From Streptomyces roseoverticillatus (GTDB taxonomy: Bacteria > Actinomycetota > Actinomycetes > Streptomycetales > Streptomycetaceae), in NCBI RefSeq assembly GCF_000719265.1, contig NZ_JOFL01000003.1:186001-250000 (forward strand): a stretch of DNA of 64,000 bases. Direction: 5' to 3'. The notes below the pieces were generated by a model, which did no database searches, had not been told where the DNA came from, and was given only the letters and a program-made list of their open reading frames with translations. Shown here piece after piece: positions 55,348-63,528 of the stretch. The translations under genes were made by a program, and so were the position numbers. The first letter of the stretch is position 1. The number at the start of each line of letters is the position of its first letter.

Positions 55348-55557
55348 TCAGGGCGTTCCCCTTAGCCCGGGAAAGGCCTGGCCGAGATGGACACAGAGCA
55401 TGGAGATGAGAACCGCGGCCGTGATCACACCCAGGCACCCCAGCACATCGCGCAGGGTGCTCGCCAGCGGGCCCAGCCGCTCCGGCGCGGCCGGCAGCGG
55501 CGCGGGTGGGGCGGGCGGGGCGGCCTCGCGGTCCTCAGGTCTGGGCGGGCTGTGCAT
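55348..55557 (-). CDS. Small single-pass membrane protein
   Basis: A 69-residue protein. The first 35 residues are Pro/Ala-rich and the C-terminal part contains one membrane helix (GCLGVITAAVLISMLCVHLG). The frame overlaps the end of the ABC transporter gene by 23 bp and is transcribed with it. I do not recognise the family. Support is the overlap, the membrane helix and similar codon use; the start could be further upstream. Confidence 0.5.
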   Translation of the reverse strand: MHSPPRPEDREAAPPAPPAPLPAAPERLGPLASTLRDVLGCLGVITAAVLISMLCVHLGQAFPGLRGTP

Positions 55558-57571
55558 GGGGCGAACTCGTGCGCCGGGCCTTGGCGGTGGCCGCGGAGGG
55601 AGCGGGAGCCGGGCCGGGGGCGGCACCGGCGGCGGACTGCTGCGCACCCACGCCGTACTGGGCGGCCTGGAGCTCGTACATCGACCGGTACAGGCCGCCC
55701 TCGACGGCCATCAGCTCCTCGTGCGTGCCCTTACCCACCACCCGCCCGTGGTCGAGGACGTAGATGAGGTCGGCGGTGGCCGTCGCGGCGAGGCGGTGGG
55801 TGATCAGCAGGACGGTCGTGCCGTCGTCGGTCAGCGTCCGCAGCGACTGGAACGCCTCGGCCTCCGCGCGCGGGTCGAGGGCCGAGGTCGGTTCGTCGAC
55901 GATCAGCAGGGGCGCGCGGCGGTAGCGCGCGCGGGCGCTGCCCAGGCGCTGCCACTGGCCGCCGGAGATCTGCGTGCCGCGCTCGAAGCCCTTGACCACG
56001 AGGCTGTCCCACTGGTGCGGCAGGGACGAGACGACGCCGGTGGCGCCGGACTCGGCGGCCGCGCGCTCGATGCGGGCCTGGTCCGGGGGCGTTCCGGGGC
56101 GGCCGATGTGCACGTTGGCGCGGGCGGTCATGGGCCAGCGGGGGAAGTCCTGGGAGAGGACGGCCACGTGGTCGAAGAGCTGGTCGCGGTCGGCGTCGCG
56201 GATCTCGACGCCGTTCCAGTACAGGTGCCCGGAGGTGGGCAGGTACAGCCCGGCCACCAGCTTGGACAGGGTGGTCTTGCCGGAGCCGTTCGCGCCGACC
56301 AGGGCGACGACCTTGCCGGGCGGGACGGTCAGGCTCACGTCGCTGAGCGCGGCCGCCGGGGCGCCGGGGTAGACGAAGGTGACCTTCTCCAGCCGGATCT
56401 CCTTCACGCCGCGCGGCAGCGGCGTGCCGCCCGCGGGGATGGCGTGGCGCTCGGCCTCCGTGCAGGCGCGCTCCAGGTCGCCGAGGTACATGGCCTCCTC
56501 GTAGAGGCGGTTGGTCTGGGTCACCAGCGCGGTGAGGCTCGCGCCCGCGGCCCGTACGGCGATGACCGCGGTGCCGGCGACGGCCAGCGGCATCCCGCCG
56601 GAGGCGAGCAGCAGCCACAGCACGCCGTAGACGGCGAGCGCGCCGCCCCCCGAGAGGGCGGACGCGGCGCTGCGCGTGACCGCTTCGGCGCGGGCGAGGC
56701 GCTGCTGCTCCTTCTCGACGGTGGCGGCCATGTCGTCGTAGGCGCCGACGAGCATGCGGCCGGCGCCGTGCACGCGGATCTCGGCGGCGGTGTCGTGGCC
56801 GGTGAGCGTGGAGGTGATGACGGAGATGGCTCGCCGGTGCTCGATCCAGGCGTGCCGGGAGGCGTACTGGCGCCGGGCGGTGACGACCGCGCCCCAGCCC
56901 TTGGGGGCCGCGACGAGGAGGAGCATGAAGACGAGCGAGGGGTGCAGCAGCGCGAGCACTCCGGCCGAAGCGGCCAGTCCCACGAGGGCGTTGACGACCG
57001 TGACGGACGAGCCGATCATCAGGCGGACCGAGTCGGTGCCGAAGCGGCCGGCGTCGAGGAGGCGGTGGAAGTCCTTGTCCTCCAGCACCGCGAGCTCGAC
57101 GCGGACCGCGCCGCGGTAGAAGCGGGCGGTGCACACCCGCTCCACCTTCGGCTCCAGCTGTCCGGCGGCCGCCAGGGAGACCGCCGAGAGCAGGGCGGTG
57201 GCGGCGGCGACGGACGTGACCGCGAGCAGCGAGGGCAGGGCTTCGCGCAGCCGGGCGGGGGTGGGGCCGGCGGTGAAGAGGGCGGTCAGGGCCCGGTTGG
57301 CGGCGACCAGCCCGAAGGCGCGGGTGAGGCCCTGGCCCAGTTCGGCGCCGAGCAGCGTGCACAGCGCCCGGGGGTCCTCGTGCCAGGCGGCCCGGGCGAC
57401 GGTGGCGACCATGGCGGGCAGCTGACGGGCCATCGCCCAGAAGGACAGCCGCAGCAGCGGCCGCTCGTGGGTGACGAAGGCCTTGTCGGGCCGCAAGGCA
57501 CCGCCGAACAGCAGGAGTTCACTTTCGGACACGGGGAACGTGCGCGGCGGACGCCGCGCGGAGGGCGTCAC
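55535..57571 (-). CDS. ABC transporter, fused membrane and ATPase domains
   Basis: Half-transporter of 678 residues: about six hydrophobic segments within residues 40-350, then an ABC ATPase with Walker A GANGSGKTT, the signature ISGGQWQRLGSARA and Walker B LLIVDEPTSALDP. It would act as a homodimer exporter; cargo unknown. There is no N-terminal peptidase domain. The start GTG 57571 is chosen because GGAG lies five bases upstream and the codon overlaps the stop of a 31-codon ORF in a GTGA junction. A longer open frame exists upstream, but it lacks membrane-protein character. A small membrane protein gene overlaps its end. Confidence 0.86.
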   Translation of the reverse strand: MTPSARRPPRTFPVSESELLLFGGALRPDKAFVTHERPLLRLSFWAMARQLPAMVATVARAAWHEDPRALCTLLGAELGQGLTRAFGLVAANRALTALFTAGPTPARLREALPSLLAVTSVAAATALLSAVSLAAAGQLEPKVERVCTARFYRGAVRVELAVLEDKDFHRLLDAGRFGTDSVRLMIGSSVTVVNALVGLAASAGVLALLHPSLVFMLLLVAAPKGWGAVVTARRQYASRHAWIEHRRAISVITSTLTGHDTAAEIRVHGAGRMLVGAYDDMAATVEKEQQRLARAEAVTRSAASALSGGGALAVYGVLWLLLASGGMPLAVAGTAVIAVRAAGASLTALVTQTNRLYEEAMYLGDLERACTEAERHAIPAGGTPLPRGVKEIRLEKVTFVYPGAPAAALSDVSLTVPPGKVVALVGANGSGKTTLSKLVAGLYLPTSGHLYWNGVEIRDADRDQLFDHVAVLSQDFPRWPMTARANVHIGRPGTPPDQARIERAAAESGATGVVSSLPHQWDSLVVKGFERGTQISGGQWQRLGSARARYRRAPLLIVDEPTSALDPRAEAEAFQSLRTLTDDGTTVLLITHRLAATATADLIYVLDHGRVVGKGTHEELMAVEGGLYRSMYELQAAQYGVGAQQSAAGAAPGPAPAPSAATAKARRTSSPHAQPAQT

Positions 57572-57663
57572 CGTGGCTCCGGTGCGCGGTAGGCTCGCGG
57601 GCCGGTCGCGGGCGCGGCGGGTGGCGCGCCGTGTGACGCCGCGGGGGACGCGGGGCGGGACAT
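57568..57663 (-). CDS. 31-codon ORF coupled to ABC transporter
   Basis: Encodes a 31-residue peptide rich in Ala, Pro and Arg (MSRPASPAASHG...). AGGAGG lies five bases before its ATG, the best Shine-Dalgarno in the neighbourhood, and its stop TGA overlaps the transporter's GTG. It could be a leader peptide used to couple translation or a small exported peptide; it has no Cys or recognisable leader motif. If the transporter starts elsewhere, this ORF would lose its meaning. Confidence 0.5.
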   Translation of the reverse strand: MSRPASPAASHGAPPAAPATGPRAYRAPEPR

Positions 57664-58022
57664 GGAAGCCTCCTGAGGGCGGTGGGGCTGGCCGGCGGGT
57701 GCGGGCAGGGAGGCGCTGGTGCTTGGCGGCGAGACGCGTCGGTGAACCGATCCGCGCCAAGGGCATGGCCGAGGGGCACGCCGGGGCTGCGGTACGCGGC
57801 GGCGTGCCGTGGGAGTCGGACTGAGGGTGGTGGACGGGACCCCGGCGGACGGCTGCTCGTCCGGTGCCGTCGGGGTGTCCGCGGCTTTCCGGTGCCCGTT
57901 TCCGGACAGGTAGGACTCTAACCGCCCCGGCCCGCGGGAGAGTTCGCCAACCCACAGTTCCCCGCAGACTGTTCACTCGTTCAGGTATAAACAACCGCCG
58001 GTTCCCAGGAGTTGATAGAAGG
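57664..58022. other. Upstream region of ABC operon, 359 bp
   Basis: No gene is supported. The stretch 57955-58005 is AT-richer than the surroundings (AACAACCGCCGG region; on the minus strand GTTGTTTATACC) and probably contains the promoter of the ABC operon. Nothing else was recognised. Confidence 0.4.
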
Positions 58023-58054
58023 CGAGCCCGGACCCCCGACGGGGTCCGGGCTCG
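58023..58054 (-). terminator. Terminator of carboxypeptidase gene
   Basis: CGAGCCCGGACCCC and GGGGTCCGGGCTCG form a perfect 14 bp stem with loop CGAC, 23 bp beyond the stop codon; the strongest hairpin in the window. Confidence 0.9.
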
Positions 58055-58076
58055 TGAGCTCGGGGGGGGCGGGCGG

Positions 58077-59021
58077 TCAGTCCTCGTGCGCCGCGGAGGG
58101 GAGCCGGCGCAGGTTCAGGGGCGTGTGCTTCTTGAAGGCGTAGTCGAGCATCTTCGCGGCGTCCGGGTAGCGGTTCGCGGCGTCGTTGAGGATGACGCCG
58201 ACGACGGTGCGGCCGCCGTTCCGCGCGGCGAACACCAGGCAGGGGCCCGCGGAGGAGGTGGTCCCGGTCTTGACGCCGGTGACGCCGCCGTACGAGCCGA
58301 GCAGCTTGTTGGTGTTGTACCAGGTGTAGAGCCGGTTGACGTTCTTGGCCTTCTGCTGGGTGTTCAGCGCGCTCGTGACCGTGCGGAAGGTGCTGTTACG
58401 CAGGGCGTGCAGGGAGAGCCTGGCCAGGTCCTGCGGGGTGGAGTAGTTCCGGCCCGCGGAGGAGATGCCGTCGAAGGAGTCGTAGTTGGTGCCGCTCAGC
58501 TTGAGCTGACGGGCCTTGGCGTTCATCTTGGCCACGAACGACTTCGTGCGGGCCTCTTCGCCGGGGCCGGTGCCGAAGGCGTCGGCGAGGGCGTAGGCGG
58601 CGTCGCAGCCGGAGGGGAGCATCAGCGCGTAGAGCAGCTGACGCGCGGTCAGTTTGTCGCCGGTGCGGAGGTCGGCCGTGCTCGCTTCGGTGCGCTGGAC
58701 GTAGTCGCGGTAGGACTGCTTGATCTCGATCTGCCGGTCGAGGTCCATGCCCGGGGTGTCGAGGACGACCACCGCGGTCATGATCTTCGTGGTGCTGGCC
58801 ATGGGCCGCCTGACCGTCGCCGCCTTGCCCCACAGGGAGCGCCCGGAGCGGGCGTCCATCAGGTAGGCGCCCTTCGCGCCGACCGAAGGGCCGGGTGCGG
58901 CCTGCGCGGCCGGTGCCGGGAGGGCGGCGGCGACCGCCGCGGCCGTCGCCGTCACCGTTGCCGCCAGGGGCGCTCCCCACGCTCCCCGGCGGCGGTCCTG
59001 CTCTCCCCCACGTCGCTGCAT
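58077..59021 (-). CDS. D-alanyl-D-alanine carboxypeptidase (S11)
   Basis: Exported penicillin-binding protein of 314 residues that trims the terminal D-Ala of peptidoglycan stem peptides. After an Ala-rich signal (GAPLAATVTATAAAVAAALP) come the three active-site motifs: Ser76-x-x-Lys79 in MASTTKIM, SGC in LMLPSGCDAAYALAD (SGN in most homologues, SGC is common in Streptomyces), and KTG in GVTGVKTGTT. No C-terminal membrane anchor is seen. GGAG precedes the ATG at 59021; the frame is open upstream but without signal character. It is monocistronic with a strong terminator. Confidence 0.94.
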   Translation of the reverse strand: MQRRGGEQDRRRGAWGAPLAATVTATAAAVAAALPAPAAQAAPGPSVGAKGAYLMDARSGRSLWGKAATVRRPMASTTKIMTAVVVLDTPGMDLDRQIEIKQSYRDYVQRTEASTADLRTGDKLTARQLLYALMLPSGCDAAYALADAFGTGPGEEARTKSFVAKMNAKARQLKLSGTNYDSFDGISSAGRNYSTPQDLARLSLHALRNSTFRTVTSALNTQQKAKNVNRLYTWYNTNKLLGSYGGVTGVKTGTTSSAGPCLVFAARNGGRTVVGVILNDAANRYPDAAKMLDYAFKKHTPLNLRRLPSAAHED

Positions 59022-59158
59022 CAAGGCTCCATTCCTCGGGTGTCGGGTCGGGGCGAGCGGCATCGTCGCACCGGGCCGCGCGGGGGAAGAAATCCGAACC
59101 CCTCACGAGTGAACGGGACTTCAGAGGCTGACGGGACGCGCGGCGGTGGCTGTGGTAC

Positions 59159-59199
59159 GAGGAAGAGCCCGTCCGGGTGACCCGGGCGGGCTCTTCCTC
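59159..59199 (-). terminator. Terminator of cbtBA operon
   Basis: GAGGAAGAGCCCG and CGGGCTCTTCCTC form a perfect 13 bp stem, about 40 bp beyond the cbtA stop. Confidence 0.85.
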
Positions 59200-59239
59200 T
59201 CAGCGCGGCGATGCAGGGTGGCCGGTCGCGGGCCGCTGC

Positions 59240-60004
59240 TCAGCTCGCCGGCGCCGCCGTCCGTGCCTTCTCCCCCGGCGCCCCGGCCCGGGGGGCCAGG
59301 AGCCGCTCGGCGAAGTGGCCGAAGACGAGGCCGAATCCCGTCCACAGCAGGAGCTGCATGGCGAGGGCCGACAGGCGGAACTTCCAGAGCAGGCCCGCCG
59401 GGAAGTCGTCGGGCAGCTCGTTGACCGAGGGCAGGAACGCGTAGGCGAGGCCGACCGCGACCACGAAGGCCGCGCCCGCCGCGACGGTGGCGTTCCAGTT
59501 GCCCAGGCGGGGCGCGAGGCGCTTGCCGAGGATGACCGCGGCGACCGCCAGCAGGACGCTGAGCGCGATCATCAGGAAGTACAGCGCGGTGCGCTTGCCG
59601 ATCGTGTCGGGGTCGCCGACGGACGGCGGGTTCGCCGGGTACTTCAGGAACGGCACGAGGTAGACGGCGACGAGCGCGCCCAGCGAGACCAGCGCGGCCG
59701 TGGCCCGGGGGCCGAAGCGGCCGATGCGGCCCAGCGCCACGCAGAACACCAGCGAGGCGATGCCGCCGAGGGCGACGCCGTACACGAGGATGCCGGTGGC
59801 CAGCCCGGCGGTGGACTGCATGGTGCGGCTGACCGGGTCCTCACCGCCGCCGTGGTCGTGGGGGCTGTGCGCCTCCTCGAAGGCGATGGCCGAGTCCACA
59901 TGGGGCTCACCCAGCAGATAGGCGACGACGAGGGCCAGGACGCCGGCGGCGAGGCCCGCGAGCATGCCGCGGACGAGCAGGGCTCTGACGGAGATCGAGT
60001 TCAC
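59240..60004 (-). CDS. cbtA: Cobalt transporter subunit CbtA
   Basis: Membrane protein of 254 residues with five or so hydrophobic segments and two His-rich stretches (SPHDHGGGEDPVSRTMQS and others). Landmarks of CbtA: LLVRGMLAGLAAGVLALVVA, STAGLATGILVYGVALGG and AFLPSVNELPDDFPAGLLW. CbtA with the small CbtB is a predicted cobalt uptake system found in B12-regulated operons of actinobacteria and proteobacteria. The start is GTG 60004. It follows cbtB by 21 bp in a riboswitch-controlled operon. Confidence 0.93.
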   Translation of the reverse strand: MNSISVRALLVRGMLAGLAAGVLALVVAYLLGEPHVDSAIAFEEAHSPHDHGGGEDPVSRTMQSTAGLATGILVYGVALGGIASLVFCVALGRIGRFGPRATAALVSLGALVAVYLVPFLKYPANPPSVGDPDTIGKRTALYFLMIALSVLLAVAAVILGKRLAPRLGNWNATVAAGAAFVVAVGLAYAFLPSVNELPDDFPAGLLWKFRLSALAMQLLLWTGFGLVFGHFAERLLAPRAGAPGEKARTAAPAS

Positions 60005-60025
60005 GGTGGTACCCCCGGCCGGTCG

Positions 60026-60253
60026 TCAGTGGCAGGGGAAACCGAGCAGGTGGCGCCCGTCGTGAACCCACTCGTGCACGTTCTCGCCGGAGATGACGGA
60101 GGTGGCGCCCTGCTCGGCACCGACGAAGTACAGCAGGACGAGCATGAGGATGCCGACGAAGAGCGCCCACGGGGCGATCTCCTTCAGCGAGATGGGCGCT
60201 ACCGCGGGTATGGCGGTGGACGCAGCGGGGGCCGGAGCGGCGGACTGGGCCAT
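60026..60253 (-). CDS. cbtB: Cobalt transporter subunit CbtB
   Basis: A 75-residue protein with one membrane helix (WALFVGILMLVLLYFVGAEQ) and a conserved His-containing C-terminus (HEWVHDGRHLLGFPCH) likely to bind Co2+. It is the classical CbtB signature. AGGAGG lies before the ATG. It is the first gene of the cbtBA operon and sits about 50 nt downstream of a cobalamin riboswitch. Confidence 0.93.
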   Translation of the reverse strand: MAQSAAPAPAASTAIPAVAPISLKEIAPWALFVGILMLVLLYFVGAEQGATSVISGENVHEWVHDGRHLLGFPCH

Positions 60254-60302
60254 GGCAGAACCTCCTGGGAAAACACGCGTCCCAATAATCGGGGCCTAGG
60301 AC

Positions 60303-60395
60303 GACAGTGCGGGGTCTGACTTCCCTGCGGGCGTTCCGCCGGGTACACAGTGGCGCGACCGTGCCGGGTTCTCACCGGACTTCCGTCACACCGTC
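60303..60395 (-). promoter_or_regulatory. Cobalamin riboswitch (short form) before cbtBA
   Basis: On the minus strand the blocks GGAAGTCCGGTGAGAACCCG, CACGGTCGCGCCACTGTG and GCAGGGAAGTCAGACCC occur in order, the core of a cobalamin riboswitch similar in size to that before cobN. It ends about 50 nt before cbtB. Repression of cobalt uptake by B12 is the expected effect. Confidence 0.88.
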
Positions 60396-60551
60396 GTCAT
60401 TGCCACGTGACCGTACCGCGCGCCGGTGGCCTGCGCCACGGCGTACGGATGCGCACCCCGGCGCGCGGCCCCGGCAGTGTCCGTGATCTGCTGATTCGCG
60501 GCGGACACCGCCCGTTGACAGGCCCGTCGGCCAAGGGAGATGACGACCACC

Positions 60552-61175
60552 ATGACCGTCCGTGTGATGCTGATCTCACCCGCCGCAGTCGCCGCGCACG
60601 AGGCCCGGTTCGGGGGCGACGGCCCGCTCGACGCGGCGGCGCTGCGCCGTACGAGGGCGGCCGGACGGCTGCCCGCGGCGGGCCGGGTGCTGACCGCGCC
60701 GTCCCCCGGCTGCCGGGAGACGGCGGCGGTCCTCGGCGCGGATGCCGCCGAGGCCGAGCCCGCCCTCCGCGACCTCGACGCGGGCCGCTGGCGGGGCCGG
60801 GAGCTGATGGACCTCGGCGCCTGCGAACCGGAGGCGGTCGCCGCCTGGTTGACGGATCCGGGTGCGGCGCCGCACGGCGGCGAGTCGGTGCGGGACGTCA
60901 TCGCCCGCGTCGGGAAGTGGCTGGACGGCCTGGAGGACGGCAGGATCCTGGCCGTCGCCGCCCCGGCGGTGATCCGGGCTGCGGTGGTCCACGGCCTGGC
61001 GCTGCCGGCGCAGTCGTTCTGGCGCCTCGACGTCCAGCCCCTGTCCCTGACCGAACTGACGGGCCGCGGCGGCCGCTGGAACCTGCGCTGCGGGGTTCCG
61101 CTGGCGCAAGGGCAGGAAGGAACCGAGGGCGATCGAGGTCACCCCACCTCGCCTGCGGGAACGCAAAGTTCTTAG
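60552..61175 (+). CDS. Degenerate histidine-phosphatase-like protein
   Basis: A 207-residue protein with the fold pattern of the histidine phosphatase (phosphoglycerate mutase-like) superfamily: VLTAPSPGCRETAAVL, ALRDLDAGRWRGRELMD and GGESVRDVIARVGKWLDGLE match the positions of the usual motifs. However, the N-terminal RHG that carries the catalytic His is replaced by LISPA, and VAAPAVIRAAV stands where the second catalytic His (usually VSHG) should be. So phosphatase activity is doubtful. Two in-frame ATGs exist; GGGAG is 12 bases before 60552 and abuts 60540, so 60552 is preferred. It lies next to cbtBA and is tail-adjacent to the siderophore permease. Confidence 0.72.
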   Translation: MTVRVMLISPAAVAAHEARFGGDGPLDAAALRRTRAAGRLPAAGRVLTAPSPGCRETAAVLGADAAEAEPALRDLDAGRWRGRELMDLGACEPEAVAAWLTDPGAAPHGGESVRDVIARVGKWLDGLEDGRILAVAAPAVIRAAVVHGLALPAQSFWRLDVQPLSLTELTGRGGRWNLRCGVPLAQGQEGTEGDRGHPTSPAGTQSS

Positions 61176-61190
61176 GCTAGCCTTACCTTA
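61172..61190 (+). promoter_or_regulatory. Iron box (DmdR/IdeR-like) before siderophore permease
   Basis: TTAGGCTAGCCTTACCTTA matches 15 of 19 positions of the DmdR/IdeR consensus. TAGCCT at 61178-61183 lies at -12 to -7 relative to the A of the permease ATG at 61190, as for a -10 element of a leaderless transcript. The box also overlaps the stop codon of the preceding gene. Confidence 0.8.
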
Positions 61191-63379
61191 TGACTGTCTC
61201 GCAAGTGGGCCCCCCGGAGGTGCAGCCCGCCGGCCAACAGGCCCCGGCGGGGCGCGTGCACGGCAACCGGGCCGTCCTGACCGCCTCGGCCGCGCTCGTG
61301 CTGGCGGTCCTCGTGCTGTCCGCCCTGTCGCTGTCCGTCGGGGCGGGCGAGGTCGGGGCCGGGGACGTGCTGGACTACGTCCTCGGCCGGCACGGGGCGC
61401 GGGACAGCTCCCGCCTGTCGCTGGTCGTGGGCGACCTGCGCCTCCCCCGCACGCTCACCGCGCTGGCCGTCGGCGCCGCCCTCGGCACGGCCGGCTGCCT
61501 GCTGCAGGCCGTCACCCGCAACCCCCTGGCCGAGACGGGCCTCCTCGGCGTCAACGCGGGCGCGTCGCTCGGCGTCGTCGTCGGCATCGCCTTCCTCGGC
61601 GTGCACAGCGGCTACGGCTACCTGCTGTGGGCGTTCGGCGGCGCCGTCCTCGCCAGCGCCCTGGTGCTGCTCATCGCGAACCGCCGCGGCGGGGGCTCCC
61701 CGATGCGCCTGGTGCTCGCCGGGTCCGCGCTGGGAGCCACCTTCGGCGGCATCACCAGCGTGCTCATCGTGAACTCCGCGGAGACCTACGACCGCTTCCG
61801 CTTCTGGGTCCTCGGCTCGCTCGCGGGCGTCGAGGGCTTCACCAAGCTGACGAGCCTCGTGCCCGTCCTCGCCGCCGGCTTCGTCGTGGCGCTCCTCATC
61901 GCCCGCCCGCTCTCCGCCCTCGCCCTCGGCGACGACCTCGCCAAGGGGCTGGGGCACCGGCCCGGCGTCATCCGCGTCGTGGTGGCCGTGGCCGTGACCC
62001 TGCTCACCGCGGCGTCGGTGGCGCTTGTCGGCCCCATCTCCTTCCTCGGTCTGCTCGCCGGATTCCTCGCGCGGGCCGTCACCGGGCCCCGCCTGACGGC
62101 GCAGCTCGTGCTCGCCGGCCTCATCGGCGCGGGCGTGCTCACCGGCTCCGACGTCCTGGCCCGCGTGGTCTCCCGCCCGTTCGAGGCGCCCGTCTCCGTC
62201 ATCATCGCGCTCTTCGGCGCCCCCGTCCTCATCGGCATCGTCCGCTCCCGGCGGATGGCCTCGATGGGCATGACCGACCCCGCCGCGGACGAGGGCCCGA
62301 AGGGCGGCCGGGCGGCCGCCGTCCGGCTGCCGCTGCCCCGCAAGGCAGAGGGCGGCGACAGCATCGTCGTCCGCACCGGCTCCCTGTCGCTGCTCGTGCA
62401 CCGCCGCGCCGCCGTCGCCGCGTTCGCCCTCGCCGCCGTGCTCGTCGGCGCCGTCGTGCTGTCCGCGTACGCCGGGCAGAGCGAGATGAGCCTGGGCCGT
62501 ACGTTCAGCGCCGTCTTCGGGTCGGGCGACCGCTTCGACGTCCTGCTCGTCCAGAAGTTCCGGCTCGGCCGGATCGTGGCCGGGCTGGCCGCGGGCGCGG
62601 CCCTCGGGCTCGCCGGCTGCCTGACGCAGACCCTCGCCCGCAACCGGCTCGCCACACCCGAGCTGCTCGGCGTCAACGACGGCGCCACCGCCGCCGTCCT
62701 GCTGTCGGCCACGCTCAGCGGCACGTTCGGCGCCTGGTGGGCCGGGCCGCTCGGCGCGCTCGCCGCCGTCCTCGTCGTCACCACGGTGTCCGGCGGCCTC
62801 GGGCAGCGCGGCTACCGCGTCCTCGTCGTCGGCCTCGCCATGTCGGCGCTCGCCTCTGCGGTCACCCAGGTCGTGCTCTCGTGGCGCTCGCTGAATTCGG
62901 CGAGCTCGCTGTACGTGTGGACGTCCGGCAGCCTCAACGGCCGCAGCTATTCGGTGGCCGTCCCCGTCCTCATCGGCCTCGCCGTGCTCGTGCCGCTCGC
63001 CCTCGTCGTCGCCCGCCACCTCAACGTGCTGCGGTTCGACGACTCCACCGCGGCGTCGCTCGGCGTCGCGCCGGGACGGGTGCGGCTGGTGTGCATGCTG
63101 CTCGCGGTCGGCCTCGCCGGCCTCGCGGTCGGCATCTGCGGCCCGGTCGGCTTCATCGCCCTCGCCTCGCCCGTGATCGCCGGCCGGCTGGCGGGGCCGC
63201 TGCGGGTGCCCGTCGTCGGCTCGATGCTCGTGGGCGCGGCGCTCGTCGTCCTCGCGGACACGGTCGGGCGCGTCGCGCTCGACGGGGCGGAGATTCCCGT
63301 CGGGATCGTCAGCACCGTTCTCGGCGGACCGTTCCTGCTGTGGGTGCTGCTGGGGAGGTCGGCTGCGACGCGGGTGTAG
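61190..63379 (+). CDS. Tandem FecCD-family siderophore permease (FhuB-like)
   Basis: Membrane component of an iron-siderophore ABC importer, 729 residues, made of two FecCD permease units in tandem as in FhuB. Unit 1 (to about residue 360) has RLPRTLTALAVGAALGTAGC, TRNPLAETGLLGVNAGASLG and VALVGPISFLGLLAG. Unit 2 has RLGRIVAGLAAGAALGLAGC, ARNRLATPELLGVNDGATAA and VGPVGFIALASPVIAGRLAG-like motifs. No Shine-Dalgarno precedes the ATG at 61190, and the iron box covers the probable -10 element, so the message is likely leaderless. Binding protein and ATPase genes must lie elsewhere. Confidence 0.95.
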   Translation: MTVSQVGPPEVQPAGQQAPAGRVHGNRAVLTASAALVLAVLVLSALSLSVGAGEVGAGDVLDYVLGRHGARDSSRLSLVVGDLRLPRTLTALAVGAALGTAGCLLQAVTRNPLAETGLLGVNAGASLGVVVGIAFLGVHSGYGYLLWAFGGAVLASALVLLIANRRGGGSPMRLVLAGSALGATFGGITSVLIVNSAETYDRFRFWVLGSLAGVEGFTKLTSLVPVLAAGFVVALLIARPLSALALGDDLAKGLGHRPGVIRVVVAVAVTLLTAASVALVGPISFLGLLAGFLARAVTGPRLTAQLVLAGLIGAGVLTGSDVLARVVSRPFEAPVSVIIALFGAPVLIGIVRSRRMASMGMTDPAADEGPKGGRAAAVRLPLPRKAEGGDSIVVRTGSLSLLVHRRAAVAAFALAAVLVGAVVLSAYAGQSEMSLGRTFSAVFGSGDRFDVLLVQKFRLGRIVAGLAAGAALGLAGCLTQTLARNRLATPELLGVNDGATAAVLLSATLSGTFGAWWAGPLGALAAVLVVTTVSGGLGQRGYRVLVVGLAMSALASAVTQVVLSWRSLNSASSLYVWTSGSLNGRSYSVAVPVLIGLAVLVPLALVVARHLNVLRFDDSTAASLGVAPGRVRLVCMLLAVGLAGLAVGICGPVGFIALASPVIAGRLAGPLRVPVVGSMLVGAALVVLADTVGRVALDGAEIPVGIVSTVLGGPFLLWVLLGRSAATRV

Positions 63380-63446
63380 GCCCTGCGGGGCTCCTTCCCC
63401 ACCCCGCCCCTTCCCGGCTGTATCGATGTGCGGCTCCGCCGCGTGA

Positions 63447-63512
63447 GGGGGCTCCGCCCCCGGACCACCCCGTATCGCACTGAACGCGCCCGGCCTCAAT
63501 CGACGGCCGGGC
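63447..63512 (+). terminator. Two hairpins between permease and esterase-like genes
   Basis: GGGGGC-TCC-GCCCCC (63447-63461) and GCCCGGCC...GGCCGGGC (63488-63512) form two perfect hairpins after the permease gene. The second lies 17 bp before the next ATG and may act as an attenuator or simply terminate the permease message. Confidence 0.55.
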
Positions 63513-63528
63513 TGAAACAGGGAGCCCC

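Noticed and set aside
57572..57994. 141-codon N-terminal extension of the ABC transporter.
   Set aside because: No membrane-protein or signal character; the GTG at 57571 has a GGAG and is coupled to a short upstream ORF.
61190..61256. Downstream GTG start (VHGNR) for the siderophore permease.
   Set aside because: It also lacks a properly spaced ribosome site, and the iron box with a -10 element positioned for the ATG supports the upstream start; the alternative is not excluded.
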